Part shown: piece by piece, positions 45,520 to 56,083 of the stretch
How the letters are laid out: each line of letters begins with the position of its first letter
How positions within the stretch are numbered: position 1 is the stretch's first letter
Assembly (NCBI GenBank): GCA_031769625.1
Contig: JAUIMM010000698.1
Coordinates: 1,874,501 to 1,938,500, forward strand
Direction: 5' to 3'
Length of the DNA stretch: 64,000 nt
Origin: Taudactylus pleione
Lineage: Eukaryota > Chordata > Amphibia > Anura > Myobatrachidae
Translations under genes and position numbers: made by a program
The notes under the pieces: model-generated
The model's database searches: none
What the model was told of the DNA's origin: nothing
The model's input: the letters and a program-made list of their open reading frames with translations, nothing else

Positions 45520-46041
45520 GGCCCTCATTCAGAGCCGTACGCTCTGAGCAGAGCGCACGCTCTGAATGAGGGCCGCCCTCCATAATTATGGAGCGTCCTC
45601 CTGGACGCTCGTATAGATGTGGGTCACCACCCACAGCCTATACGAGCGTGCAGTTTGATGGCCGCGATGGTCGTGACCATCGCCACTGCGAGCCGGAGCC
45701 TGCGGTTGAGCTTTTCAACCGCAAGGCCCGGAGTGATTTTGGCTCTATCAGAGCCAAAATCACTCCCACTGACATCACTAGTGATGTCAGTGGGCCGGCT
45801 TCTGACGGTAGGCGTTCCCTTGGGAACGCCCCGTCAGGGAGGCACGCCCACCAAAGGGGGCGTGCTGTCAATCAACATCGACAGCACGCCCCCTTTGATC
45901 AGACACAACGAGCGAAGGAAAGTCCTTCGTTCGTCGCGTCTGGCGCATGCGCACGACGGAGCTCCCGCCGTCATGCGCAGTGCACACCATCGACCCACTT
46001 GCGAGCGGACAGCCGCTTGCGAGTGGGTCTGAATCAGGCCC
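45520..46041 (+). mobile_element. Hairpin-string element, copy 8
   Basis: GGCCCTCATTCAG at the left and GAATCAGGCCC at the right, with TSD TTA (45,517-45,519; 46,042-46,044). It belongs to the copy-4 subfamily: the terminal hairpin has TCATTC/GAATGA and the next stem CTCGTATAG/CTATACGAG. Confidence 0.88.
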
Positions 46042-46289
46042 TTAGTCTGTAAAACAAAGTGTTTATTTTCATGGTAACAGGAAGGATATGCAAGAAACTA
46101 ATAAATCCGTTGTTTTGTGCCCAGTAAAGGGGCCTGTGATTAACAACCTGTGCGCTAAACATTTTCACATAACTACATCTACAAGAAGTTTTAGCATTGA
46201 AAAATACACATACGCTTTACATATGAATGGCCTATTTGTCTCTGTACATATGTAGACTGGTAGCAATTCTTAAATATTCACCAGCGCCC

Positions 46290-47722
46290 GTCCTGCACTA
46301 GGGGTTGGGTGGACAGAAGCTCAGCTACTTACCTTTCATTCCCCTTACTCTCTCTTTTGGATGGATCACAAGTTTAGACCGCCCTCCCTTTCTATTCCTC
46401 CAACCCTTCGCTTCTCTCTGTCTATTTGGGACTACTGCAATAGGGCATTTACCTTGACTCAGAATCACCCCGCTATGACTCCACTATGGAATAATGGGGA
46501 TTTTGTACTTGGATTGGATCCTAAATCTTTCTCCCCTTGGACGGCAAAGGATATTAAATTCTTGAGAGATATTGCTCCTGTTTGCCCGTTTCCTGAGTTC
46601 TCCAATCTGCAAGATAGGTTAGGAATACCTACAAGATACTTCTTTCAATATCTCCAATTGCGTCATCTTTTTACCACGGTAATTAGCTCAGGGTCTCATC
46701 CATCTTATTCTCTTTTGGAGTCCCTCTGCTTACTCCGTTCCGGCTCTAAAGGGCTTATTTCTACTTTCTATAACCTTCTCCTAGGTCAAAACCGGCCCTT
46801 AAAGGAACCGCACGAACTGGCCTGGGAAAGAGTCATGGGCATTCCTTTAGATCCTAAAGAATGGATCAAAATTCGCAAGCTGACGGCGAAGTCTTCCATT
46901 TGTGTCAGAATCAAGGAAAATGCAAGTAAGAGAATGTATAGGTGGTATCTGGTCCCTACACGAATTCGGGCCATTTTCCCTCAGTCTCTGTGAGGGGTCT
47001 CTGGCTCACATTTGGTGGCATTGCCCTAAAATTAAAGGCTATTGGAAGAAAGTACATAGGTTGATTCTACAGGTCACGAGTATCTCCATTCCCCCGTGCT
47101 TATCCTTCTCCCTTCTCCCGCGTCCTATCAATAGCTGTGATAAACTCACCCAATCTCTTATTAGACATATTCTCAATGCTGCTAATTGTGCGATTGCATC
47201 TTCTTGGAAAAAACTGGACCCTCCGTCCTTAGCTGCCCTGCAGGGCTCGATTTGGCATACATATAATCTAGAATATATCACTTGCCAAATTCATGAAAAT
47301 GTTGCTAAGTTTTCGGAGACGTGGGCTCCTTGGTTAGCCTATCAGGAGACACATACTTAGCTTAGAATGACCTCTTGGAAGGGACTCCACATGCCAACTC
47401 TTCCCCTCCTGCCACTTTCCTTCCCTATTTTTCCTTACTAACACTTCCTTGCTTTCCCCCATCTTTGTTCCCCTCCGTCTCTCTCTCCTTCTTCTCTTTT
47501 ATGATAGTGATATCTCTTACCACATTTAAAAACATTAGGGGTTTGTTTTGATTTATAATTGCGAAGCTTGACTGTGTTCGTGTTATCTCTCATATGGCTT
47601 GGAATATTATGCCTTTTTATGTCTTTTGACCCATCTATGCCATTTTTTCTTTCTTTCTATGCAATTGTATTTTGTTTATTGTACCCTCAAAAATCCAATA
47701 AACTCTTTTTCAAAAAAAAAAA
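46290..47722 (+). mobile_element. 5'-truncated L1 LINE with poly(A) and TSD
   Basis: A 17-bp direct repeat, AATATTCACCAG(C/T)GCCC, flanks the insertion (46,273-46,289; 47,723-47,739), with one mismatch. The 3' end carries the AATAAA-like word CCAATAAACTC (about 47,695) followed by A(13). This is the signature of target-primed reverse transcription. Only the last third of ORF2 and the 3' UTR were copied. Confidence 0.92.
46361..47360 (+). pseudogene. L1 ORF2 C-terminal part
   Basis: Two overlapping frames (46,361-46,993 and 46,902-47,360) encode the region after the reverse transcriptase. Recognisable blocks are ELAWERVMGIPLDPKEWIKI, KRMYRWYLVPTRI and then SLAHIWWHCPKIKGYWKKVH, the His/Cys part of the C-terminal zinc-knuckle region of L1. 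A frameshift and probable small deletion near 46,980 remove the expected upstream cysteines. In live L1 this domain aids RNA binding and retrotransposition. The final ETWAPWLAYQETH precedes the stop. The frame is otherwise well preserved, so the insertion is fairly young. Confidence 0.85.
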
Positions 47723-47739
47723 AATATTCACCAGTGCCC

Positions 47740-48089
47740 AAATTAGTAGTTCAACAAAAAAAGATCATTAGCTAATTGCTTATTTTCCTCATCTTGGATG
47801 TTTAATCAGCTCACGTTGAATCCATCAAGCATCCTCCTATTCAGGTAAATATTTTGAGAAGATAATTTAGGTTAGATAGAATATTGGCATGCAGTAATTC
47901 GCTCTATCTGCATGGTCTTTAAAATGGCCCCAAATTGAATCATTGTAGCAAGACTCAAGCTGTTTGCTGTCATACTGTTATTCTGTCTAATAGGATCATT
48001 TATCAAGGCAGGAGGCAAACTTATCTGATGATGTAATCACTTTAAGTGTTTGGTTTTAAACAGATATTCATATTATTTGTAAGAAATTG
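47740..48089. other. Unclassified sequence
   Basis: AT-rich spacer; no gene or repeat signature is seen. Confidence 0.35.
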
Positions 48090-48325
48090 CTTGGGGGGGC
48101 ATAATGTGTAAGGGGCACTACTATTGTGTGTAATGTGTTATACAGGGCACTACTACAACTATGTGCATAATCTGTAATGAGCATTATTGTGTGGTGTAAT
48201 GTATAAGGGGCATTACTGTGTAGTGTAAGGGGCATTACTGTGGGGCATAATGTATAAGTGGCACTACTACTGCGTGGCATGTTGTGTATAAGGGGTACTG
48301 CTGTGTGGCATAACCTGAATTAGCT
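48090..48325. repeat. Degenerate GGGGCACTACTGTGTG minisatellite
   Basis: Words such as ATAAGGGGCATTACTGTG and ATAAGTGGCACTACTACTG recur every 25-40 bp. It is the reverse-strand form of the CAGTAGTGCCCC motif found in the hAT elements. Confidence 0.65.
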
Positions 48326-49030
48326 CTGTGTGGGGGCAAATGGATGTGTGTTTTTACCACTGGGGGGGCCTTTTAAGATCTTGCTATGTGGCCCACAAAG
48401 TTCTAGTTGCACCCTTGCAAGCAAACACAGAAGCTCTGGATCGAAATATGAACTTGCATGAGTCATCAAGTTTGCTTCGACTGAGGGTAAAATGATAGTA
48501 GCTTTCTCACAAGTTTTTAGCATACTGCCAATTTCCACTGGAGCCAGCCCTGGAACCTGTGTAATTTAAGAGTTGACCCCTTTTTTAGGGATTGTGTGAC
48601 AGTGTGTGGTCCTGACAAAGTTCAAATCTAGCACTTTTACTTTTTTACACTTTCAGCACCTTTATTGTTTGTTTATTACATATGTAATATTTTCACACCT
48701 CTATTTTTCACTTTACTTGTAATCTATGCAGAAGCTGCTCCTGTCTAACACTCATTTTTTACACTTCACCTTTCTCATTCTAGCGATGCCCTGGGGTGGC
48801 TCAGCCGGGCTGGCTTGGGCGTGTCCTGCGCTCTGGATTTTAACCCTAGCATGTCAGGGACACCTTGGCCATGATTATGCTAAAAACCTCTATTTATTGC
48901 AAAATTTTATTGCAAAATGTATTTTAAATATATATATATATATATAGTAGTGCTGGAGTTGGGCACTTGTAACTTTTCTTTTTGTGTCTGCAACAATAGT
49001 CTCAACAGGTAGCACCTCCCAAAATATATA
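48326..49030. other. Unclassified sequence
   Basis: No gene is seen. A short (TA)n tract lies at about 48,928-48,946. Confidence 0.35.
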
Positions 49031-49328
49031 TACCAGTTAAAAGTTTGGACACACCTTCTCATTCAGTGGTTTTTGTTATTTTAAATAATTTTCAACATAG
49101 TAGATTAATACTGAAGACATCAAAACTATGAAAGAACACATATGGATTTATGTTGTAAACAAAAAAGTGTTAAACAAATTAAAATATAAAACATATTTTG
49201 GATTCGTCAAAGTAGCCCCCTTTTGCTTTGATGACAGCTTTGCACACTCTTGGCATTTTCTCAATCAGCTTCATGAGGTAGTCTCCTGGAATGGTTTTGA
49301 ATTAACAGTTGTGCCTTATCAAGAGTTA

Positions 49329-49683
49329 TGGAGCGTACACACGGTCAGATTTGTCAGACTTGTCAGATTTGTCAGATGAACGATTGAACGATTAAACGAT
49401 CTGAACGATTTGAACGATTTGACCAAAGTTTTGAACGATTTGAACGATTGAACGATTGAACGATTTTTGACTGCATTAAAATGAATGGAATCGTCCAAGT
49501 CTGACTGCAAACCCATCAGATGTCAGATATCGTTATCTGACAAACGGGAACGCGCATCGTTGATCGTCCATCGTTCAGGCATGTCAGATATGAACGATTT
49601 TCCTTCAGATATGAACGACTGAACGATTTTTAAATCGTTATCGTCCATATCTGAAGAAAAAATCTGATCGTGTGTATGCACCA
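49329..49683. mobile_element. MITE (TGGAGCGTACACACGG) with TSD TTA
   Basis: TGGAGCGTACACACG at the left and CGTGTGTATGCACCA at the right are inverted. The 3-bp TSD TTA (49,326-49,328; 49,684-49,686) is perfect. The interior is mostly a short-period repeat of TGAACGATT, found on both strands. It disrupts the Tc1 left region. Confidence 0.82.
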
Positions 49684-49817
49684 TTAATCTGTGGAATTAC
49701 TTGCCTTCTTAATGTGTTGTATTGTGCAGAGGTAGGGTTAGTACACAATGGACACCAGTATTTGACTACTGAGTTGAGTGGTTGGTGCCATAATATGGAT
49801 TACAACAGTAAAGAGAA

Positions 49818-50430
49818 ATGACACGACAGTCCATCATTACATTAAGACATGAAGGTCAGTCCAAATTTGAGATTTTTGGTTCCAACCGCCATGTCTTTGT
49901 GAGATGCAGAGAAGGTGAGTGGATGGTTTCTGCATGTGTGGTTCCCACTGTGAAGCATAGAGGAGGAGATGTGATGGTGTGGGGGTGCTTTGCTGGTGAC
50001 ACTGTTGGTGATTTATTCAAAATCAAGGCACACTTAACCAGCATGGCTACCACAGCATTCTGCAGCGCCATGCCATCCCATCTGGTTTGTGCTTACTGGG
50101 ATCATCATTTGTTGTTCAACAAGACAATGACCCCAAACACACCCCCATGTAAGGGCTACTTGACCAAGAAGGAAAGTGATGGAGTGCTGCGTCAGATGAC
50201 CTGGCCTCCACAATCACCCGACCTAAACCCAATTGAGCTGGTTTGGGATGAGTTAGAGCGCAGAGTGAAGGAAAAGCAGCCAACAAGTGCTCAGCACCTC
50301 TGAGAACCCCTTCAAGACTGTTGGAAACCAATTCCAGGAGACTACCTCATGAAGCAAATTGAGAGAATGCCAAGAGTGTGCAAAGCTGTCATCCAAGCAA
50401 AAGGGGGCTACTTTGAGGAACCTAAAATAT
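49818..50430 (+). pseudogene. Tc1 transposase, C-terminal part
   Basis: The 161-aa frame keeps VKHRGGDVMVWGCFA (around the second catalytic Asp region), then a damaged WDHHLLFNKTMTPNTP where Tc1 transposases have QQDNDPKH. It ends with KGYLTKKESDGVLRQMTWPP and QSPDLNPIELVWDELERRV, containing the final acidic catalytic position. It ends early at 50,303; the remaining WKPIPGDYLMK-like sequence continues in other frames to about 50,430. The N-terminal paired-type DNA-binding domain is missing. Tc1 transposases are normally about 340 aa, so this is an inactive half. Confidence 0.88.
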
Positions 50431-50724
50431 AAAACATATTTGGATTTGTTGAACACTTTTTAGTTTACAACATAATTCCATATGTGTTCTTTCATAGTTT
50501 TGATGTCAACTATGTTGAAAATAATTGAAATAAACAAAAAACATTGAGTGAGAAGGTGTGTCCAAACTTTTGACTGGTACTGTTATATAGTCAGGGTGTG
50601 CAGTTTAGGGCCCCTTTTCCATAAAGTTCAAGTCTAGGCAAGAACTTAATCCTGGTTAAACTACACCACCATGCCAAATTTGGTGGAGCTAGGTCCAAAA
50701 CTCTGTCCATGCTTTCTCGCTTAT

Positions 50725-50765
<41 letters not shown>

Positions 50766-50799
50766 ATATGTATATATGTGTATGTATGTATATATATAG
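50725..50799. repeat. (TG)n / (TATG)n microsatellite
   Basis: A run of TG dinucleotides passes into TATG and TA repeats. Confidence 0.95.
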
Positions 50800-51494
50800 G
50801 CAGTGTTTGTCAGCTTTTATACGCCTCCTAGCTCCATTGTAGATTCCAACAACTTGAGCTACTACTATATCAACAATAAGGTAGCTAGATGCTTACAGGG
50901 TTGATATTGGAGTATGACCAGGATGGGAGATTCATGTATAAACTGTGAGAAGTTGCTAAGAAACTGTGTGGTTATTTGAGGTGCTTATGAAGTGGAAGTT
51001 ATCTGCACTCTCTCTCTTCAATACATGACATGGGTTACTGTCAGACAGATTTGGCTGGGGCAGTCTGATTAAAGTCTGCTCAGCTGTCACTCTATTTCCC
51101 TGTCTCTCTGAATAGACTCTGCATGAGTTAAGAGTACCTCTGTGGGAGGTGTCCTATCCATGGAGAGCTTAGAGAAGGTGGCAGACAGCCAGGGACTGGG
51201 AGGACTATCTCACACACTGCAGGTGCAGCTACATTCAGGGGCATATTGAAAGGATTGTATCTAAAGTAGAGACTGTAAGTCAGGTGGCTACATTTCCTGT
51301 GTTCTTGTTTACACACTCAGGATTAAGCCTTTTTCTGTTTTATTCTGTTTTTGGCTTTAAATGCAGTGTGAAAAACACAGAAATAGACTTTACTGTGCAA
51401 CGTTGCTTCCTTCACGTGCCATCTCACAATCCATGTAAACTAATCTACTACATTACGGTGATATTGGGGTAGGCACTGATCCTTACAAGGACTT
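50800..51494. other. Unclassified sequence
   Basis: Short frames only; nothing recognised. Confidence 0.35.
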
Positions 51495-51790
51495 ACGTTG
51501 GGTGCACACTATGCGATATGTAGTTCATTCAGCCAACGAACGACCTATCGCATCAACCCTGCAGCACAGCCGATGCCAATATATCTTGCAAAAATATTGG
51601 CACGATTGGCAGTGTACGAACAACTCACCGACCATCCGTACACTTGCAGCAGGGACCACTGGTGACTGACATCTCAACTGGGCGGGCACATCGAACGACA
51701 GATTGGTATGCGTGTATTGGCTTACCAATCTGCCACTTGGTCATCAGATCCCTGGGTCGGTGGACAAGTCGCCCAGGTGTGTGCCCAGCC
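51495..51790. mobile_element. MITE (TTGGGTGCACAC ends)
   Basis: TTGGGTGCACACT at the left matches the inverted right end GGCTGGGCACACAC. The interior has CGAACGACC and CGAACGACAGATTGG words. The ends resemble the GCGTACACAC class. The TSD is not fixed. Confidence 0.5.
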
Positions 51791-52157
51791 ATACAGTTTA
51801 TCAAGAAAAAAATGCAGCTTACTCAATTTAAACCTTCACTATCGCCTAGTTTCCAAGGATTGTGACACACAGATACTGATATACACACGTTACACGCACT
51901 CCTGTTTTTTAAATTTGTTGTTACCGTAAATTGAATTATAAAGGTGTCAGAGCCCTAGGTTAAACAGTATCTGGCTATTAGGCATATTACCAAGTTGCTG
52001 ATGAAGATAGGCTTTAATTGTAAAAAAAAATGTCTGGGCCTAGTGTTTTTAAAACACTGCAAATGTATGTATTATTGTTTTGCAACAGCTCTCATGCACC
52101 CACATCGGGTATGCCTAATGACATATGTAGCTGTGTGTTTCCGCGTATTGGGGTAAG

Positions 52158-53220
52158 TTCATCTCAGACGCCTGGAGGCAAGTTATAATTTGGTGCCCTC
52201 TGTCACAGCCGCTGACACTGTAATGTAGCATTTCGCAACCGGATAAGCCGCAGTTGCACACAGAATATAGGCATGCCGCAGATGATTTAAATCAGCAGAA
52301 GCTGCTTGTGCGTTCTGTTCACATCGCTGTTTAAATAAGACGCATTTGAAGGGAAAAATTAGCACAAAAAGATGCTCGGCGCTAGCGAGTCAGTCTGCGC
52401 TCATGCGTTATGTATCGCACAGAGGATAGATGTATGTGGACACATCTGTATGCATTAGTCACAGATAAGATAATGACCTATATGAAGCAATTAGCATGAG
52501 GCTCAGAGTCGTCCTGATGGAGGCGAAAGCCACCTGATGTGGGGTTGGGAACCCTCCTGATACCTCTGATGGAAGGGAAAACCCACCTTCGGTGGTGGCT
52601 TTGAGGACTGAGTTTAAGTCAAAATACTGTAAGACTGCGACTGTGGTGGGACTACAAATCACAAAATGTCCAGTCTATTGCTGATTGCATCACAGGCCAG
52701 GAAGTTGCTCCACCAAAGATCTGCCCCCCAAAGTCAGTCGTTGATGCCACAGGCCACCGCCTCCCATGCCCTCTTACCCGCAGCTCAGTCTGATGCATCC
52801 TTGTTGACATCCAGCTCCTGGAAGATCTGTCGCCGCGCTTATCCTCTGGCCAGGCACTCAGGACTCTGATGCACAGGTCCACGGCTAGTGCTGCCACCAG
52901 GGAGGTGTGAGACAGACAGTTGTGGGTGTGGGAGGCGCTGGGACTGCTGCACGAGTCCATGGCTAGGGTTGTCCCCAGTGAGGAGTGGGACGGGAAGTTG
53001 TTGGTGAGGGGATCCCCCGGGGACTGCTGCGCGGGTCAGAGGGGCTAGGACTGCCGCCAGGGAGGAATGAGACAGAGCGTTGTGGGTGAAGGGTGCGCCG
53101 GACATGTCACACTGACATAAGAAGCTGCGACACCAATGAGTAGGGACAGGCTATAGATAGACGGAGACGGCAGCTGACACGGAGCTCTCCACTAGTGTAT
53201 GATGACTTCTCAGGTGACGG
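52158..53220 (+). repeat. Unclassified 1.06-kb repeat, copy A
   Basis: From TTCATCTCAGACGCC to CTTCTCAGGTG the sequence is matched in inverted orientation by 62,769-63,818 with few gaps. A third, partial copy lies at 20,873. The outer edge may extend to about 52,140 (GGGGTAAG versus GGCGGAA). The family is unknown; no RT or transposase motif is present. Confidence 0.85.
52839..53105 (-). CDS. Repeat-encoded open frame (copy A), unknown
   Basis: An 88-aa frame starts MSGAPFTHNALSHSSLAAV and is Ser/Pro/Gln/Leu-rich. It is built of about three imperfect 25-aa modules (HNALSHSSLAAVLAP, HQQLPVPLLTGDNPS, HPQLSVSHLPGGSTS). Copy B keeps the same start and module order in a longer frame. No known domain is recognised. 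It may simply reflect a 75-bp tandem repeat without stops in one frame, so protein coding is doubtful. Confidence 0.25.
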   Translation of the reverse strand: MSGAPFTHNALSHSSLAAVLAPLTRAAVPGGSPHQQLPVPLLTGDNPSHGLVQQSQRLPHPQLSVSHLPGGSTSRGPVHQSPECLARG

Positions 53221-54009
53221 GAAAAGGTGTCATGTATTGGGCGGCCGTGATGGTACACTCTGGGTACATAGTTACAGTCCCAAGTGGGATGAATATATTG
53301 TGGGCAATGGAGGAATTGCCCCTTCAGAACTGGAGCCCGGCGGCAGACTCCTCCATTGTCTCCCATAGCACTGCCCTGTTTCCGCGGTCTGCATGTCATA
53401 CATTTCCGGAAACAATCTCATAATCACTATGCAGAATAGGGGGAAAGCTGTCCATTTGCACATTCTCCATATACCGCCTCTGCAAATGTGAGGAGGAGCA
53501 GCATATACATGTGGTATAATGCAATGTACGCTATTCACGCTGACATAATATCACTCTGCTCTATACAGGAAGCAGCTATTTGGCATGAACGTTGTGCAGA
53601 GGGGCTAGTTAGAACATATGGGGCCTGTTTCTGAGTCGCAACCAGTAGCGTCTATTGGCGGTCACCCGTCTGCAAGTTTATGCAAATGCCGCTCCTTACT
53701 TTGTTCACATTCATTTGCTCGACTGTGCAAGCTGTTAGGCGCCCACGTTTGGCATCCATGAGCAGTTTCTCCGTCTGACCATGGCCTCCTATGTCTGTGG
53801 CTGTGTACTGACATACCTGTGATACTCCTATAACACACCCATTGAATGGACCTTTTTTGCGTGAATTACTAACCACCCCCCAGTCCCCACCCAGCAATGC
53901 CCACATCTTTTTCGCCACATTTCTGAACCGTCTAAACCTACTGCATCTCTGTATAATGCATGCTCGGTAAGGTAGTGTCTCAGGTGTAACATAACTGGTT
54001 GCGAATTCA
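53221..54009. other. Unclassified sequence
   Basis: A GGGCCTGTTTCTGAGTCGC stretch at about 53,622 looks like a decayed Harbinger-type end, and GCAACCAG / CTGGTTGC (about 53,638 and 53,994) are inverted. No complete element is defined. Confidence 0.35.
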
Positions 54010-54464
54010 GGGCCTGACTCAGCAGTGCACGCAAATGCACTGCTGATCGCAGATTCTTGATTATTGGGAATCAGCGCGAGTGTGCAGAATGGGTCCCGTG
54101 TAGTCACACGCAGACCCTTGAATGCCTGTGCCTAATTGACAAGTAGAGGCATTTAAGGGGTGGTGCTGGGGTGTGGTCAGCCACTGTTCCCGGAAACGGG
54201 GGCGTGTCCACCCCATTTACGGGGACTGTAAAAGCTGAAGCTTACTCAGCTGGCAGGAGGCCGGGCGCTGTCCACCATCACGACAATCGTGATGATGATC
54301 CCAGCACTGGGATGATCGTGATGGTGATACCAGCACTGTGACCTCTGTCGCAGTGCTGGGATCGCAAATGCAGTGTTATACACCTATTGCTGCACTTGCT
54401 TAATAGCAAGGATCACAATTGCAAAGCTGCCTGCGTGCTATTGCGATTCTTGCTGAATCAGGCC
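54010..54464. mobile_element. Harbinger-like MITE (GGGCCTGACTCAG ends)
   Basis: GGGCCTGACTCAGCA at the left is inverted as TGCTGAATCAGGCC at the right, with direct TTCA or TCA beside both ends (54,006-54,009; 54,465-54,468). Internal stems include CCATCACGA/TCGTGATGG and ATCCCAGCACTGGGAT, so it too contains chained hairpins. Confidence 0.65.
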
Positions 54465-54690
54465 TTCAGTTTCTTAATTGCGTACATGGGAGGCCATACT
54501 CTACCAGAGAATCTGCACATGGGTCAGATGTAAGTTTCGATTACGGACGCACGTGTCAGACGCACACTTTTATACCAGGGGAAGAGCTTTTACTAGCAAA
54601 AAGTCAGAGGTGCCGACGGAAAAAGATGCTAAAGCAGTGGCAGTAGCCTGCAGAATCTGCCTCATAATATACAGAGTGTAGTAATTAGAC

Positions 54691-55377
54691 CAGTGGTTCC
54701 ACTGGCATCACAAGGGGGGTGTGGGCCGCACCGGGTGACACCATCCGAGGGGGTGACACCAAAATAGCAGAGCTGCTCTGCTATTTTGGTGTCACCCCCT
54801 GTGATGGTGTCACCGAGCAGCTACGCTCAGTGAGAGGCAGGGAAGAGGCTGTTGACTGTCAAGCAGCTGCTGCTGCGCTGAGTCGGGCTTACTCAGCAGA
54901 GCAGCACAGCAGCTACTGGGCAGCCCCTAGCCTCTCCCCTGCCCATTGAGTGCTGCTCAGACTGTCAAGCATGAGTGGGCGTGGCTTTAGGGGACAAAGC
55001 CACGCCCCTTCCACCTGCACGCGAGAACATAGATCCCGGACCGAGCACCACAATAGTGCAATTCAGATAAGTGACGCCACTGAGTATTCCCAAACTTTTT
55101 TGAATCACTGCGCCCTAGATTATCAGCATTGTTTTCACGGCACCCCTAAGCCAAAAGTTTATTATTGAGAAATTCAGAAACATTTTTTGTAAAGTAGTAA
55201 AGTGAAGTAATTTGTGCTCCCCTGTCATCCTTAGGCTCAGTTATGTAGTGGTGGCCAGGTTTGCACTTCTGTTTGTCCACATATTTACATTTCACTGACC
55301 ATAAATAATTTGATTTGGTGCTGGACCATCAATCTGAGGCACCCCAGGGTGCCACAGCACAGAGTTTGTGAACACTG
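54691..55377. mobile_element. hAT MITE (CAGTGGTTCCCAAACT), interrupted
   Basis: CAGTGGTTCC, continued after the insertion as CCAAACTTTTTTGAATC, pairs with the inverted right end CAGTGTTCACAAACTCTGTG. The flanks AATTAGAC (54,683-54,690) and AGTTAGAC (55,378-55,385) form an 8-bp TSD with one change. Confidence 0.82.
54700..55082. mobile_element. hAT MITE nested in the end of another hAT MITE
   Basis: The ends CACTGGCATCAC and, inverted, CAGTGGCGTCAC. The flanks AGTGGTTC and AGTATTCC match at 5 of 8, a decayed TSD lying within the host element's own terminal repeat. Inside is a strong hairpin, GGTGACACCAAAATAGCAG / CTGCTATTTTGGTGTCACC. Confidence 0.65.
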
Positions 55378-55556
55378 AGTTAGACAATGAGGGCTCATTA
55401 ATTTGGAAAATGGGTAAAATGACTGTGCTTTTATTAATACAATGCATTATACTTGTAGTACATAAACGCATGTGAAATAGGTAGTGTTGCTGTTTAATTT
55501 ATACATGGAATTAATATTTTTTTGGATGCAATACTTGGAATGAACTATAAGAAACT

Positions 55557-55651
55557 GGGGGAGATTTAATAAAGCTTGGAGAGAGGAGATGATTGGTTGG
55601 TGCTATTTATCTCCAATTTTATCTTTCTCCAAGCTTTATTAAATATCCCCC
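55557..55651. mobile_element. 95-bp hairpin MITE
   Basis: GGGGGAGATTTAATAAAGCTTGG is inverted as CCAAGCTTTATTAAATATCCCCC (quoted arms differ at one base) around a short AT-rich centre. It resembles the TTTACTAA class of Harbinger-like MITEs. Confidence 0.7.
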
Positions 55652-55789
55652 TATATTTCCTACTTGAATTCAGTTAAATGTTAGACTGTTAAAAGTGTAT
55701 TAACAGTGAATATGTGTAAACAAGCTCAGAAGAGTGTTGGTGTAAATTAAATATGAGCAGTGGTGGATTTTGGGATGGGTACAAGATGC

Positions 55790-56075
55790 CGGTGCTCCAG
55801 ATCCCGGCTGTCAGAATCCCGACGCTGTGGCATCCCGACAGGCTTAAGATACCGACACCTGTCGGTAGGTAACCTAACCCTCCCCTTCTCCCTACCCTAA
55901 CTCCACGATGCCTGAACCTACCATTCCCCTCCCCGCACCCTAATCCTAACCCTCCCCCTTAGTGCCTAACCCTCCACCTAGTGCCTAAACCCTAACACTC
56001 CCTTTGATTAGGATTCCAGCGCCAGCATTCTGAGCACCGAAATCCCCGTGGTCGGGATATTGACCGCATCCCATG
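55790..56075. mobile_element. MITE with telomere-like core
   Basis: The left side carries GATGCCGGTGCTCCAGATCC and the right side GGTCGGGATATTGACCGCATCCC, roughly inverted. The core (55,871-56,003) is CCTAACCCTCCCC-type repeats like those at 5,981-6,513. The ends resemble 28,466-28,632. Confidence 0.5.
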
Positions 56076-56083
56076 GATTTTAC

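Larger units (their letters stand above)
49031..50583 (+). mobile_element. Tc1/mariner element (relic)
   Basis: The terminal inverted repeats contain CCAGTTAAAAGTTTGGACAC at the left and GTGTCCAAACTTTTGACTGG at the right. The repeats are about 280 bp long and extend into the 3' end of the transposase gene: the word TGGCATTTTCTCAATC at the left mirrors the ECQECAK-coding segment at the right. It sits in an AT-rich TATATA context as expected for TA targeting. It carries a MITE at 49,329. Confidence 0.88.
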
